From an uncultured Porphyromonadaceae bacterium (GTDB lineage Bacteria > Bacteroidota > Bacteroidia > Bacteroidales > Muribaculaceae), in the NCBI GenBank assembly GCA_947176995.1, contig CAMWSY010000005.1, positions 1-35,263 of the forward strand: a DNA stretch of 35,263 bases, read 5' to 3'. Made by a program: the position numbers and the translations under genes. Shown one piece after another: positions 24,964 through 34,762 of this stretch. The notes below the pieces were generated by a model. The model was not told where the DNA came from. It did no database searches and saw only the letters and a list, made by a program, of their open reading frames with translations. Position 1 is the first letter of the stretch. Each line of letters starts with the position of its first letter.

Positions 24964-25819
24964 TATTACCCACATACTTGCTCACCAGCTCCTTATAACT
25001 CTTGCTCTTTACAAAATCGCTGATCCACAGATTCATTGAGTCGAGAAGCAAAGAATCCCCCTTATTGGTGGTCCAGCATTTGAGCTGTGAGAACGACAGG
25101 TCGACCGACGTGTCGAGTTGCGGATAATCGGCCGCCATGCGTTGAGCCACAAATTGCCCCGCTGCCGCGCGCGGTATGTCCCCTAAGACCACTGAGATTA
25201 AAAGTTGTTCCTCGGTGTGGTTCATATCCTCGTGCACATGGATGGTATCACCGATTTCGCGGCCTAAGGTGTGCAGACGCGCCACGACAGGTGTTCCGGC
25301 AGCAGCCCACACATCCTTTCCGCCGAGTTCCTGCTGGGAGCTCAGTGCCACGTTGCCGGCCGAGTCTGCCAGTTGCACCAGCACCTGCTTGTCGCGGTAC
25401 ACCGGCACTGTGAAACCATATTTTTCTTTGAGCGATGCGGTCACAGGCATGTCAGAGACAATCATGTCATATCTTCCAGAGGTGAGTTTCGACAGAGCTT
25501 CGGGGAGCGAGCTGAAAGCGTTTATTTTTACCGGCACATCATGGGCGCGGGTAATTTCCATCAGCATTTCATATCCGAAACCGTCAAGCGAGTCTGAGGC
25601 CGTCGACAGTGTCATTGGCGACAGTTCGATAGCCACATTAAGAGTGTCCCCACCGGCGGGAACGTCACTCACAGTCATCACAGGCACGCTGCACAGCCTC
25701 ATGAGGTAAGATGTGCCCGTGGCGGCAGCGCACACGGCGGTTACGGTAAGTATAATCCGTAGCAGGCGATATCTTGATACCGTCTTGACCGAATGAAAGG
25801 AAAATTTAGGTTGCCTCAT
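24959..25819 (-). CDS. Periplasmic solute-binding protein family 3 domain, membrane-anchored
   Basis: N-terminal TM, then DTLNVAIELSPMTLS...DGFGYEMLMEITRAHDVPVKINAFSSLPEALSKLTSGRYDMIVSDMPVT. No transglycosylase domain. Confidence 0.8.
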   Translation of the reverse strand: MRQPKFSFHSVKTVSRYRLLRIILTVTAVCAAATGTSYLMRLCSVPVMTVSDVPAGGDTLNVAIELSPMTLSTASDSLDGFGYEMLMEITRAHDVPVKINAFSSLPEALSKLTSGRYDMIVSDMPVTASLKEKYGFTVPVYRDKQVLVQLADSAGNVALSSQQELGGKDVWAAAGTPVVARLHTLGREIGDTIHVHEDMNHTEEQLLISVVLGDIPRAAAGQFVAQRMAADYPQLDTSVDLSFSQLKCWTTNKGDSLLLDSMNLWISDFVKSKSYKELVSKYVGNK

Positions 25820-27831
25820 CAGTTGCGGAACTCTATTGACAGGCCGAGTTGAAAACGTCGTGGGTTGAGCGGGTAATGCGGAAGCGAGAAATAGTCAGGC
25901 TTGCCGAAAAGTCCCTGATTGACGTGCGACATCATCACATAGAATCGTGTGCGTCCGAGTTTCATGTTCAGGTAGGCGTTCATAAACGGGAAACCGCCGC
26001 ATTCAGTCTCGTCCTGCGTATAGAATGTCATTGTTGCGGGCTGGTAGCCGTAAGCCTTGTACTTGGTGTAGAAGTCGCAGTCCACACCCATCTGCACGGC
26101 CAGCACACGTGCGATTTTGAAAAGTATGTAGAGATTGCTGTTTATCGCTATCGACGGCATCGGCAGAATCGCCTTATCCGAAGTCTTCTGCCAGATTACG
26201 CGGTTGTCCCAGTGCAGGGCGCGGTAAGCAAGATTCTGATAGAGTTGCAGAGTGAGAACCTGAATGTTGCCGCCGTATTGTGTAGGCAGGCACTCGTTGT
26301 TGAAGTACACCAGATTCTGTATATTCTCCACATCGGCCGAGATGCGTGTTTTTGTCAGTGGGAAAGCAATTTCACCACCTAATTTCACGCGCCTTGTTTT
26401 TCCGAAATCATTTTCCCAGATAAAGTGATTTGAAATATAGTTTTCGGCGAAATATGAAGGCGTTGAATTTGTGAAACGTCCTCTCACGTTCACATCCAGC
26501 GAATCGCGTCCGAGCGGAATGCGGGTTTCGGCATGACCGTCGAGGAGCACATCCCCTGCCGTGCGCCCCGAGATACCGAGCTCGCCCGTAGCTCCGTAAT
26601 GCAGTATCGATCCCTGCTGCTTGGTCAGTTGCGCGCCTATGGTCAGGCGGCCGTCCTTTTTCTTTGCCGCGGGTATGGGGCCGTCGTAATCGGTGAGTGA
26701 GCCGCGGTTCTCAAGAAACAGCGCGGAGTCGGCATTCTGTTTGTACGACCGCAGGTCAAAAGTTGCATACGCCGACAATCCGAACTTGGCATACTTGTTG
26801 AAACCTTCGAGAAGCGATAGACCCACCGTGTTGCTTAGCGACGAGTAGGTTGTCAGGTCTTGCGATCCATCCTCGTTGAGATAGGTGTTTTCCCAGAAAC
26901 TTTGATCCTGCGAGGCATTTGTGTTGCGGAAACGGTGTTTACCCTCCTTCCAGTTGAAAGTGTAGATGATTGCTGTGACAGGCACAAACTCCACTCTATC
27001 CACTGTATCCTCTTCAGTTGTCACATCTCGCCAGAAACCGAGTTTGTATCGGCCGTTGACATAGATATCCGTTCCTTTGTTGCGGTTTGATGCGCGGTTG
27101 AGCCGGGTCGGTATGGTTTTGGGGTCTATTGCCGTTGAACCTCCCTGCATTTCTGCCGGGTCGGTGATATACAGGTCATCCGTTATGCCGCCGTTCTCTT
27201 TATTGAGGAGGTTGTAATGGTACTGGTAAGCCTGAATGTCAAATCTTTCGCCGATATACGATGTCGAGAATCCCCATGTGAAACATTTTGCGGCCTGATT
27301 GTCATAGCTTCCCTTTGAGTAGAGATAATCCGTCATTGCCCCTATTTGCAGACGCTTGTTCACATTACCCGAGAAGATTCCCTTCAGTCGGTCTTGCGAG
27401 TTGTAGCGTCCGCCGCCGAAGTTGTAGCTCAGGAAAGTCAGCGGAATGCGGGAATTGTAGTAACGCATTTTCGACTGCGACGGCAACCATGCTTCAAGAG
27501 CGTCTTTGAAAAAGAAATCGCTCATGCTGCTTCGGTCAGTGTAGATCATGTTGATACCCGGCCCACCGAGATTACCGGTCGTGGCGTATGCAGGGCTGAT
27601 TGCCGACGGAACCGACTGCATCGAGTAATTGATGTAGTTGGTGTCGACAACCGCAGGCTCCTGAAGGCCGAGTGGTTCCACGAGCTTCCATGCGTACACC
27701 TTCGGCTCGATAGCCTCCGTGTGGCTGTGCGACGTTTCGCCCGGCCGCCCGGCACCCGATTGGGCGTTGGCGGTCAATACGGCCGTCAGCAACAGCATTA
27801 TAGCGCAGATATATCGGTAGATCAGTTTCAA
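25819..27831 (-). CDS. Putative outer-membrane porin (Bacteroidetes putative-porin family), TTG start
   Basis: Signal peptide ...LLLTAVLTANAQ; long beta-strand-rich body ending LQLGLSIEFRN with a C-terminal aromatic/hydrophobic pattern. Confidence 0.8.
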   Translation of the reverse strand: MKLIYRYICAIMLLLTAVLTANAQSGAGRPGETSHSHTEAIEPKVYAWKLVEPLGLQEPAVVDTNYINYSMQSVPSAISPAYATTGNLGGPGINMIYTDRSSMSDFFFKDALEAWLPSQSKMRYYNSRIPLTFLSYNFGGGRYNSQDRLKGIFSGNVNKRLQIGAMTDYLYSKGSYDNQAAKCFTWGFSTSYIGERFDIQAYQYHYNLLNKENGGITDDLYITDPAEMQGGSTAIDPKTIPTRLNRASNRNKGTDIYVNGRYKLGFWRDVTTEEDTVDRVEFVPVTAIIYTFNWKEGKHRFRNTNASQDQSFWENTYLNEDGSQDLTTYSSLSNTVGLSLLEGFNKYAKFGLSAYATFDLRSYKQNADSALFLENRGSLTDYDGPIPAAKKKDGRLTIGAQLTKQQGSILHYGATGELGISGRTAGDVLLDGHAETRIPLGRDSLDVNVRGRFTNSTPSYFAENYISNHFIWENDFGKTRRVKLGGEIAFPLTKTRISADVENIQNLVYFNNECLPTQYGGNIQVLTLQLYQNLAYRALHWDNRVIWQKTSDKAILPMPSIAINSNLYILFKIARVLAVQMGVDCDFYTKYKAYGYQPATMTFYTQDETECGGFPFMNAYLNMKLGRTRFYVMMSHVNQGLFGKPDYFSLPHYPLNPRRFQLGLSIEFRN

Positions 27832-27874
27832 AACAAGTCGTTGATGGAGAGATTTAATTTAATAACTTCTTTCT

Positions 27875-27920
27875 CGCAAATTTACACAAAAAAAACGACT
27901 TGAAATTGCGAAATTGGCCA
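27875..27920 (-). promoter_or_regulatory. Putative promoter/operator of the porin operon: TGGCCAATTTCGCA-N22-TAAATTTGCG
   Basis: Both blocks and the 22-nt spacing are identical to 856-901. Confidence 0.5.
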
Positions 27921-27926
27921 CTCGAT

Positions 27927-29159
27927 TTATTTCGACGGCATGAATCTCACCGTTATCTGGTGCGATGGATTGAGTATCAGCTTCGCTGCATGTTGTATAT
28001 CGTTGGGCGTCAATGTGAAATATCGCGACATGACCTCTCGTGTGTCACGGCCGTATATTTCATTCTGAGCCATGTCGATGCAGCGTGGCAGGCAACCGAG
28101 ATTGTCAAGAGTCCGTGCGCTCTCATAGAGATTTATGGCGCGTTGCAGAGTCGCATCGTCCACCCCGTCTGCCACAAGTGAGGCAACCTCATGTTCAATA
28201 GCTTCGGTCGCTTCCTCCGGGTTGATCCCGTCACGCAGTTTGGCATTTATGTGCAGCAGTCCGGGATCACGGCTTCCGTCAATTGATGCATCGATGTTGT
28301 GAAACATCTTGGTTCTCCTCACAAGCCGGTCATAGAGAACCGACGATGTGCCTGTGCCGAGAATATCCGAGAGAATATCCGCAGCCACATAGTAGGGTGA
28401 ATCCTGACCCGGCATGGGGTAGTTTATTGCCACAAGAGCCGACGGCACATTACCGGTCGTTTCTGCCTGCCGCGGTGCATCGGGCAGCGCTTCTGTAGGC
28501 AGACAGCGCGCTGTGGTCGGGCGGTCAGGAATCGGTGCAAACCACTTCTCGGCCAGCCGCAATGTTTCCTCCCACGATATGTTGCCGCACACCGACAGCA
28601 CAGCGCGCGACGGGGAGTAATGTGTGAAATAGAAGTCCTTTACATCCTCAAGCGTTGCCGCCGCCACGTGATCAGGTGTGAGACCTATCACAGGCCAGCG
28701 GTAGGGATGCTCCTTGAATGCCGTTGACCGGGTGATATGCCCGAGTGTTCCGTAAGGGCGGTTGAGGCATTGCTGTTTGAATTCCTCTATCACAACCCCC
28801 TTCTGCACATCGAGCGTCTTTTGCGAGAATGCGGGCGAGATCATCCGGTCACTCTCGAGCCAGAAAGCAGTCTCGGCGTTATGTGCCGGCACGAGGTCGT
28901 AGTAGCAGGTCAGGTCAGGCGACGTCCACGCATTGTCAGTTCCTCCGGCACGCTCTATCTCCCGGTCGAACGACGGGATGTTCACCGATCCGCCGAACAT
29001 CAGATGCTCCATCAGGTGGGCGATTCCGGTCAGTTCTGGCCGTTCGTCGGCCGAACCGGTGTCATAGATGACGGACAGTGCCACCATTGTGGTGGCACTG
29101 TCGTAGGAGTGTATGACGCGCAGACCGTTGGCAAGCCGGGCGCGGTTGATCTCATTCAT
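27927..29159 (-). CDS. M16-family zinc metallopeptidase
   Basis: GIAHLMEHLMFGGS (HxxEH), GVVIEEFKQQ, VLSVCGNISWEETLRLAEKWF. Confidence 0.92.
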   Translation of the reverse strand: MNEINRARLANGLRVIHSYDSATTMVALSVIYDTGSADERPELTGIAHLMEHLMFGGSVNIPSFDREIERAGGTDNAWTSPDLTCYYDLVPAHNAETAFWLESDRMISPAFSQKTLDVQKGVVIEEFKQQCLNRPYGTLGHITRSTAFKEHPYRWPVIGLTPDHVAAATLEDVKDFYFTHYSPSRAVLSVCGNISWEETLRLAEKWFAPIPDRPTTARCLPTEALPDAPRQAETTGNVPSALVAINYPMPGQDSPYYVAADILSDILGTGTSSVLYDRLVRRTKMFHNIDASIDGSRDPGLLHINAKLRDGINPEEATEAIEHEVASLVADGVDDATLQRAINLYESARTLDNLGCLPRCIDMAQNEIYGRDTREVMSRYFTLTPNDIQHAAKLILNPSHQITVRFMPSK

Positions 29160-30049
29160 TTCACAACGCTCATCGATATGATGCGCACATCCTCTTTCGG
29201 ACGGTCGTTGCGGTCGGTCTCGACCTTTTGGATCTTGTCGACCACGTCCATACCCTTGGTGACTTCGCCAAACACGGTGTAGGCACCGTCAAGATGCGGT
29301 GTGCCGCCGATAGTGGTGTAGTCCTGACGGGCCTGATCCGAAAGCTTCGCAGGATTCTCCGCAGCCTTCTTCTCTGCCTCGGCGATAAGCTCCTCCTGAA
29401 GTTTCTGGAGGCCGGCCTGATCGCGGTTCTTGCGCAATTCCTTCACCTTGTCGGCTTGCTTTTGGGCAAGCTCTTGGAAGATGGTGCTCACCTGCTGCAT
29501 CTGCATGTTGCGCTCCATCTGTGTCAGGGTCGAGTCATTGAACACCTTGCCAGTCACGATGTAGAATTGCGAGCCCGACGAGCGGCGCTCGGGATTCACA
29601 TTGTCGCCGGTGCGTGCGGCGGCCAGAGCGCCACGCTTGTGGTAGTGCTTCGGGTAGTCGATCTCGGCGGCGAGAGTGTAGCCGGGATCACCTTCGCCGA
29701 GCATCTTTCCCGCAGGAGCCGTGCGGCTGTCGGGGTCACCTGCCTGCACCATGAAGTCGTTTATCACGCGGTGAAACAGTGTGCCGTCGTAATATCCCTC
29801 TTTGGCGAGTTTTGCGAAATTGTCGCGGTGGCCCGGAGTGTCGCCGAAAAGACGCACCTGTATGTCGCCCATCGTGGTCTTGATGTCGACAAGGATGTCA
29901 TCCTGCTTGGCGGCAGTGTCTGCTGGCTGTGTCGTTGTCATGTCGTTAGAGTTGTCGCTCTCGGTTTTCCCTGAATTGCCGCTCCCGGCGCAGCCCGACA
30001 GAGCTGTCACGGTTAGGCATAGAAACCCGAAACGCTGAAATCTGTTCAT
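29156..30049 (-). CDS. Cyclophilin-type peptidyl-prolyl isomerase, lipoprotein
   Basis: Lipobox LSGC; TTMGDIQVRLFGDTPGHRDNFAKLAKEGYYDGTLFHRVINDFMVQAGDP; HLDGAYTVFGEVTKGMDVVDKI. Confidence 0.92.
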   Translation of the reverse strand: MNRFQRFGFLCLTVTALSGCAGSGNSGKTESDNSNDMTTTQPADTAAKQDDILVDIKTTMGDIQVRLFGDTPGHRDNFAKLAKEGYYDGTLFHRVINDFMVQAGDPDSRTAPAGKMLGEGDPGYTLAAEIDYPKHYHKRGALAAARTGDNVNPERRSSGSQFYIVTGKVFNDSTLTQMERNMQMQQVSTIFQELAQKQADKVKELRKNRDQAGLQKLQEELIAEAEKKAAENPAKLSDQARQDYTTIGGTPHLDGAYTVFGEVTKGMDVVDKIQKVETDRNDRPKEDVRIISMSVVK

Positions 30050-30075
30050 TGTGTCGTGTCAGTGGAAAGAGTTTC

Positions 30076-30453
30076 TCAGAGCCGGTCAGGGAAGACACGC
30101 TTGTATATGCGGCGGAAATTGTCGTCCGAAGCCGTCAGCTCCGCGGCACGTTCCTTGTAGTCTTTTCCCCAGATGCTTTCGAGAAGATCGCCTATGTAGC
30201 GGCGTTCGCGGTCACGCTCTATGGCACCTTTGACGAGCCGGTCTATAGGCTCGGCGTTTGCCACGGGATTGATAGCGTTGAGATATCGCGCGGCACTGAC
30301 ACTGAATTGGCCGTTCAGATCGGCTCGCATGAGCAGATCAATCACTTTTCCCAGTGTTGCGGCATCGATTCGGTCAATGTGGTTGGCGATATACTCGTAG
30401 GCTGCCAGCCCGTCTGTCGCATTCTCAAGCCTTTGAAGGTCGTCGTTGGTCAT
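30076..30453 (-). CDS. Conserved-looking hypothetical protein
   Basis: MTNDDLQRLENATDGLAAYEYIANHIDRIDAATLGKVIDLLMRADLNGQFSVSAARYLNAINPV...; start trimmed from the track's 30522 to 30453, just after the upstream gene ends. Confidence 0.7.
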   Translation of the reverse strand: MTNDDLQRLENATDGLAAYEYIANHIDRIDAATLGKVIDLLMRADLNGQFSVSAARYLNAINPVANAEPIDRLVKGAIERDRERRYIGDLLESIWGKDYKERAAELTASDDNFRRIYKRVFPDRL

Positions 30454-30472
30454 TGCTCTGGAAGATCGTTGT

Positions 30473-31378
30473 TTATGCAAAGAGAGGTGAGGGGTACACG
30501 CCTTCTTTGGTGAGCTCTGCAAATTTCTCCACTACCGAGGGACGGTCAGCTGCGTATGTCACGCCAAACCATTTGCTGTCGGTGTCGAGCACCTTCACTG
30601 TTGCCTCGCCGCTGTTGATGAGAGTGTCGATGGCAAGCGGGATGAAGAACTCCGCCTTAGGTTTCTCGATGTTTGAGTCAAGGAATTTCTTGAACTCGCG
30701 CTCCGAGTAGTCGAAATAGTCGGGAGTGAAGCCCCAAAGGTTCATCGATACCGGGGTGGCGGGATCAAGTTTCTGCTCCTTACCATCCTCGTCGGTGAAG
30801 ACGATCTCATGCTCGGGATTGTAGGAGATGGCTGTGCGCTCCACAACCGATGTGAGAAGACCATCCTTGGTCTCGCACACGCCGCGTGCCACAGAGCCGT
30901 TCTCGGTCATCGTGTTGCCTACGCGGAAACCTACCATGCAGTAGTCACCCTTGCGGTCATGCTCGCGTGAAAGCTCTTTGGCGATAACCTCAAAGGCATT
31001 GCGGCCGTAGAAGTCATCGGCATTGATTACTGCAAACGGTTCCTTGATCACATCCTTACCCATCAGCACGGCGTGGTTTGTGCCCCACGGTTTGGTGCGG
31101 TCTGCCGGGCAGGTGTAGCCCTCGGGGAGAGCATCGGTCGACTGGAACACTACTTCAACAGGGATATGTCCCTCATATTTCTTGAGAACTTTCTCGCGGA
31201 AGTCCTGTTCGAAGTCTTTACGGATTACAAACACGATCTTTCCGAAACCGGCCTTGATGGCGTCGTAGATCGAGTAGTCCATGATAGTCTCACCTGAAGG
31301 CCCGAGCGGATCGAGCTGCTTGAGACCTCCATAGCGGCTGCCCATACCGGCAGCCAGCACAAAGAGTGTAGGTTTCAT
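30473..31378 (-). CDS. Sugar-phosphate nucleotidyltransferase (NTP_transferase family)
   Basis: MKPTLFVLAAGMGSRYGGLKQLDPLGPSGETIMDYSIYDAIKAGFGKIVFV; in the galK/galM cluster. Confidence 0.85.
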   Translation of the reverse strand: MKPTLFVLAAGMGSRYGGLKQLDPLGPSGETIMDYSIYDAIKAGFGKIVFVIRKDFEQDFREKVLKKYEGHIPVEVVFQSTDALPEGYTCPADRTKPWGTNHAVLMGKDVIKEPFAVINADDFYGRNAFEVIAKELSREHDRKGDYCMVGFRVGNTMTENGSVARGVCETKDGLLTSVVERTAISYNPEHEIVFTDEDGKEQKLDPATPVSMNLWGFTPDYFDYSEREFKKFLDSNIEKPKAEFFIPLAIDTLINSGEATVKVLDTDSKWFGVTYAADRPSVVEKFAELTKEGVYPSPLFA

Positions 31379-31392
31379 CTTGAGATTTTATA

Positions 31393-32439
31393 TTAAGCTT
31401 TGAAGCTGAATACGATTGTTTCATCAAACACCTCTCCCTCGCGGAGCACCGTGTTGGGGAAGTTCTGATGATTGGGGCTGTCGGGGAAATGCTGGCACTC
31501 GAGTGCTACACCCTCGCGGTTCTGGTAGGGGCGTCCTTCGGGGTTGAGAGGAGTTTCTCCGCCAAACCAGTTGGCTGTGTATAGCTGCACTGCCGGCTGG
31601 GTGGTCGAGATCGTGAGCTCGCGGCCGGTCTTCGGGTCACGCAGCCATGCTATCGGTGCGAGTCGGCCCGGTACCCAGTTGTCGGCTACAAAGCAGTGAT
31701 CATATCCGCGCCCTATGTGCAGAGCCTCAAAATCCTCGTTGATGTCGCGGCCGATTGGCTTGGCTGTTGTGAAGTCCATCGGTGTGCCCTCTACGGTAGC
31801 GATTTCGCCGGTGGGAATTTGTCCCTCATCGGTGGGAAGCCAGCGCGAGCAAGCCAGCTTCAGCTCATGGTCGAGTATGTCGCCGCTGTTCTCACCTGCC
31901 AGATTGAAGTAAGTGTGGTTTGTGAGGTTGAGGATCGTGGGAGCGTCCGTCACGCCGGTGTAGTGGATTGTGAGCTCGTTGTCGTCATTCCATGTGTACG
32001 CCACTCTCACGTCGAGTGCGCCGGGATAACCCTCTTCGCCGTCAGGACTGATGCGTGTGAATGCCACCGTGTCGTCATCCTCTACCGTCGTGTCCCATAT
32101 TCTGTTCTGGAACCCCGTGGGGCCGCCGTGCAGATGGTGCGGGCCGTTAGTGGCCTTGAGCTTGTACTCCTTGCCGTCGATCGAGAATGTGGCGTTGGCT
32201 ATGCGGTTGGCATAGCGGCCCGGTGTCTTGCCTGCGCACGGGCCGTCGGCCATGAAGTCAGCGGGATCGGCATAGGTTGTGATCACGTTCTGTATGTTGC
32301 CGGTAGCGTCAGGGACATTGATTTCCGTCACTCCTGCTCCGAGGGAGCTGAGCACTACGCTCGCTCCCTTGGAGTTGGTGATGGTGGCAAGTGTGATTTC
32401 CCCAAATTTTGAGGCTACCTTTTCAATTTTTACTGCCAT
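31393..32439 (-). CDS. galM: Aldose 1-epimerase (cytoplasmic)
   Basis: GKTPGRYANRIANATFSIDGKEYKL, HHLHGGPTGFQNRIWD, NLTNHTYFNLAGE, GYDHCFV; no signal peptide. Confidence 0.92.
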   Translation of the reverse strand: MAVKIEKVASKFGEITLATITNSKGASVVLSSLGAGVTEINVPDATGNIQNVITTYADPADFMADGPCAGKTPGRYANRIANATFSIDGKEYKLKATNGPHHLHGGPTGFQNRIWDTTVEDDDTVAFTRISPDGEEGYPGALDVRVAYTWNDDNELTIHYTGVTDAPTILNLTNHTYFNLAGENSGDILDHELKLACSRWLPTDEGQIPTGEIATVEGTPMDFTTAKPIGRDINEDFEALHIGRGYDHCFVADNWVPGRLAPIAWLRDPKTGRELTISTTQPAVQLYTANWFGGETPLNPEGRPYQNREGVALECQHFPDSPNHQNFPNTVLREGEVFDETIVFSFKA

Positions 32440-32478
32440 GTGTGTTAAGCGTTGGTGAAAGAGTAGGGGAGCGGCTTT

Positions 32479-33612
32479 TTAGCCGATGCGGTGTGCGCCG
32501 TCGCTGATCACAACGTCATACACGCGGGGCTCGTGGCCATACTTGGCGGCAAACTTCTCGCGTGCTGTGGCGATGAACTTGTCATAGAGCTCATCCTTGA
32601 CGAGGTTGATGGTGCAGCCGCCGAAACCGCCGCCCATGATGCGCGAGCCGGTCACGCCGCACTCTTTGGCTATGTCGTTCAGGAAATCTAGCTCCTCGCA
32701 TGAAACCTCGTAGTCAGCCGACAGACCGTGGTGTGTTTCATACATGCGCTTGCCCACTGTCTCGTAGTCGCCACGCATGAGAGCGTCACACACGTCGAGC
32801 ACTCTCTCCTTCTCGCCGATCACAAACTTTGCGCGGCTGTAATCCTCCGCACTGATTTCATCCTTGATTGAATCGAGCATTTCCATGTTGGCGTCGCGCA
32901 GAGTCTCGATACCGAGTTTGGCGGCAACGCGCTCACATGATTCGCGGCGCTTGTTGTAGGGTGAGTCAACCAGCTCATGCTTGACCACTGAGTCAAGAAG
33001 CACGAGTTTGTAGCCTACGGGATCAAACGGGAAGTACTCGAACTCGCTTGAACGGCAGTCCAGACGCATCAGGTTGCCCTTCTTGCCGAAGATCGAGGCA
33101 AACTGGTCCATGATGCCGCAGTTCACACCGCAGTAGTTGTGCTCGGTGCTCTGGCCGATGCGGGCAAGCTCAAATTTGTCGATCTTGTTGTCGTTGAACA
33201 TATCGTTCAGCGCAAATGCAAAACAGCTCTCGAGGGCTGCCGACGACGACAGGCCTGCGCCAAGAGGAATGTTGCCTGCAAAAACAGCGTCAAAACCTTC
33301 GACCTTGCCGCCACGCTTGATGATCTCGCGGCATACACCGAAGATGTAGCGTGCCCACTGCTGTGCGGGAGCATCCTCCTCATTGAGGCCGAATTCCACA
33401 TACTCGTCGATGTCAACCGAGTAAACGCGCACTTTGTCAAGACCGTTAGGCTTGATTTCTGCTTCAATTACTTTGTCAATAGCTCCGGGAAACACAAACC
33501 CGCCGTTGTAGTCGGTGTGTTCGCCGATAAGGTTGATACGGCCTGACGATGCGTAGCGGACGCCCTCGGCGCCGAAGCGGTTTTTGAACTCTGCTCTGAT
33601 TTTGCTGTCCAT
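32479..33612 (-). CDS. galK: Galactokinase
   Basis: GRINLIGEHTDYNGGFVFPGAID, GNIPLGAGLSSSAALE, GSRIMGGGFGGCTINLV. Confidence 0.95.
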   Translation of the reverse strand: MDSKIRAEFKNRFGAEGVRYASSGRINLIGEHTDYNGGFVFPGAIDKVIEAEIKPNGLDKVRVYSVDIDEYVEFGLNEEDAPAQQWARYIFGVCREIIKRGGKVEGFDAVFAGNIPLGAGLSSSAALESCFAFALNDMFNDNKIDKFELARIGQSTEHNYCGVNCGIMDQFASIFGKKGNLMRLDCRSSEFEYFPFDPVGYKLVLLDSVVKHELVDSPYNKRRESCERVAAKLGIETLRDANMEMLDSIKDEISAEDYSRAKFVIGEKERVLDVCDALMRGDYETVGKRMYETHHGLSADYEVSCEELDFLNDIAKECGVTGSRIMGGGFGGCTINLVKDELYDKFIATAREKFAAKYGHEPRVYDVVISDGAHRIG

Positions 33613-33664
33613 GATATAGAAATATAGATAGTTTTTGAGAATTTTCTTAATGATGATTCTGTAG

Positions 33665-33672
33665 CAAATATA
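33665..33672 (-). promoter_or_regulatory. -7 box of the galK promoter
   Basis: Minus strand TATATTTG, 3 nt after the rpoD terminator; no clear -33 box. Confidence 0.45.
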
Positions 33673-33674
33673 AC

Positions 33675-33704
33675 AAAAACCCGCCGTTAATCACGGCGGG
33701 TTTT
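33675..33704 (-). terminator. Intrinsic terminator of the sigma factor gene
   Basis: AAAACCCGCCG/CGGCGGGTTTT, 11-bp perfect stem, 7-nt loop, T-tract on the minus strand. Confidence 0.88.
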
Positions 33705-33772
33705 ATGAAAAATTATGAGAAAATGGTTCTCAGTAATATCTTTTTTACAATGCGGCTTTGTGAGGAAGTCTG

Positions 33773-34633
33773 TTACTGTCCCAGATATGCCTTCAGGTGC
33801 TTGCTGCGGGGGCCTTTAAGGCGGCGGATTGCCTTTTCCTTGATCTGGCGGACGCGTTCGCGTGTCAGGTCAAATTTTGCACCGATCTCCTCGAGGGTCA
33901 TCTCTTGGCAGCCTATGCCGAAGAACATCTTGAGTATCTCACGCTCGCGTTCGTGAAGCTGGCGGAGTGCGCGCTCCACTTCGCGCGACAGTGATTCCTG
34001 ATTCAGCGAAGCGTCGGCCGAGGGGGAGTCGTCGTTCGACAGCACATCGAGCAGGCTGTTGTCCTCGCCCTCTACAAAAGGAGCGTCCACCGAGATCGAG
34101 CGTCCCGAGACCTTGAGCGTGTCGGCGATTTTGTCCACAGGCACATCAAGCGAGGCGGCGAGTTCCTCGGGAGAGGGACGGCGCTCGTTCTCCTGCTCGA
34201 ACTTCGACAGGGCTTTGCTTATCTTGTTGAGGGTTCCTACCTGATTGAGCGGCAGACGCACGATGCGCGACTGCTCGGCGAGTGCCTGAAGGATCGACTG
34301 GCGGATCCACCACACTGCGTATGAGATAAATTTGAAACCCCTCGTCTCGTCGAATTTCTGAGCGGCCTTGATCAGCCCCATGTTACCCTCGTTTATGAGG
34401 TCAGGAAGGCTGAGTCCCTGATTCTGGTACTGTTTGGCCACAGAAACCACGAAACGCAGGTTGGCGCGTGTGAGCTTGTCGAGAGCTCTCTCGTCACCCT
34501 GTTTAATGCGCTGAGCGAGTTCGACTTCCTCCTCTACGGTGATCAGGTCCTCACGGCCTATTTCTTGGAGATATTTGTCGAGAGATGCGCTCTCGCGATT
34601 TGTGATTGAACGTGTAATCTTCAGCTGTCTCAT
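33773..34633 (-). CDS. rpoD: Primary sigma factor (sigma-70, Bacteroidetes short form)
   Basis: [74 protein letters not shown]...[18 protein letters not shown]...[28 protein letters not shown]. Confidence 0.96.
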   Translation of the reverse strand: MRQLKITRSITNRESASLDKYLQEIGREDLITVEEEVELAQRIKQGDERALDKLTRANLRFVVSVAKQYQNQGLSLPDLINEGNMGLIKAAQKFDETRGFKFISYAVWWIRQSILQALAEQSRIVRLPLNQVGTLNKISKALSKFEQENERRPSPEELAASLDVPVDKIADTLKVSGRSISVDAPFVEGEDNSLLDVLSNDDSPSADASLNQESLSREVERALRQLHEREREILKMFFGIGCQEMTLEEIGAKFDLTRERVRQIKEKAIRRLKGPRSKHLKAYLGQ

Positions 34634-34762
34634 GGTTCGTCTCTTTCTTTTCGCGGATATTAAACGTGCGAAATTACGAAAAATCTAACAATTTCCGGCT
34701 ATTAAAAGCCTTCTAATTTTGTTAAACTTTGCCAAACCTCAGTTGCTCAGGATTGTGTGGCC

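Noticed and set aside
29156-30049. Long charged insertion inside the cyclophilin domain
   Set aside because: A similar insertion is, to my knowledge, usual in Bacteroidetes cyclophilin-type lipoproteins, so it was not raised as a novelty.
32460-32484. AGAGTAGGG followed by CGGCTTTTTAGCCG at the galK/galM junction, resembling the left anchor of the GACGCACG palindrome
   Set aside because: Only 9 nt are shared and the palindrome differs and overlaps the galK stop codon; chance is plausible.
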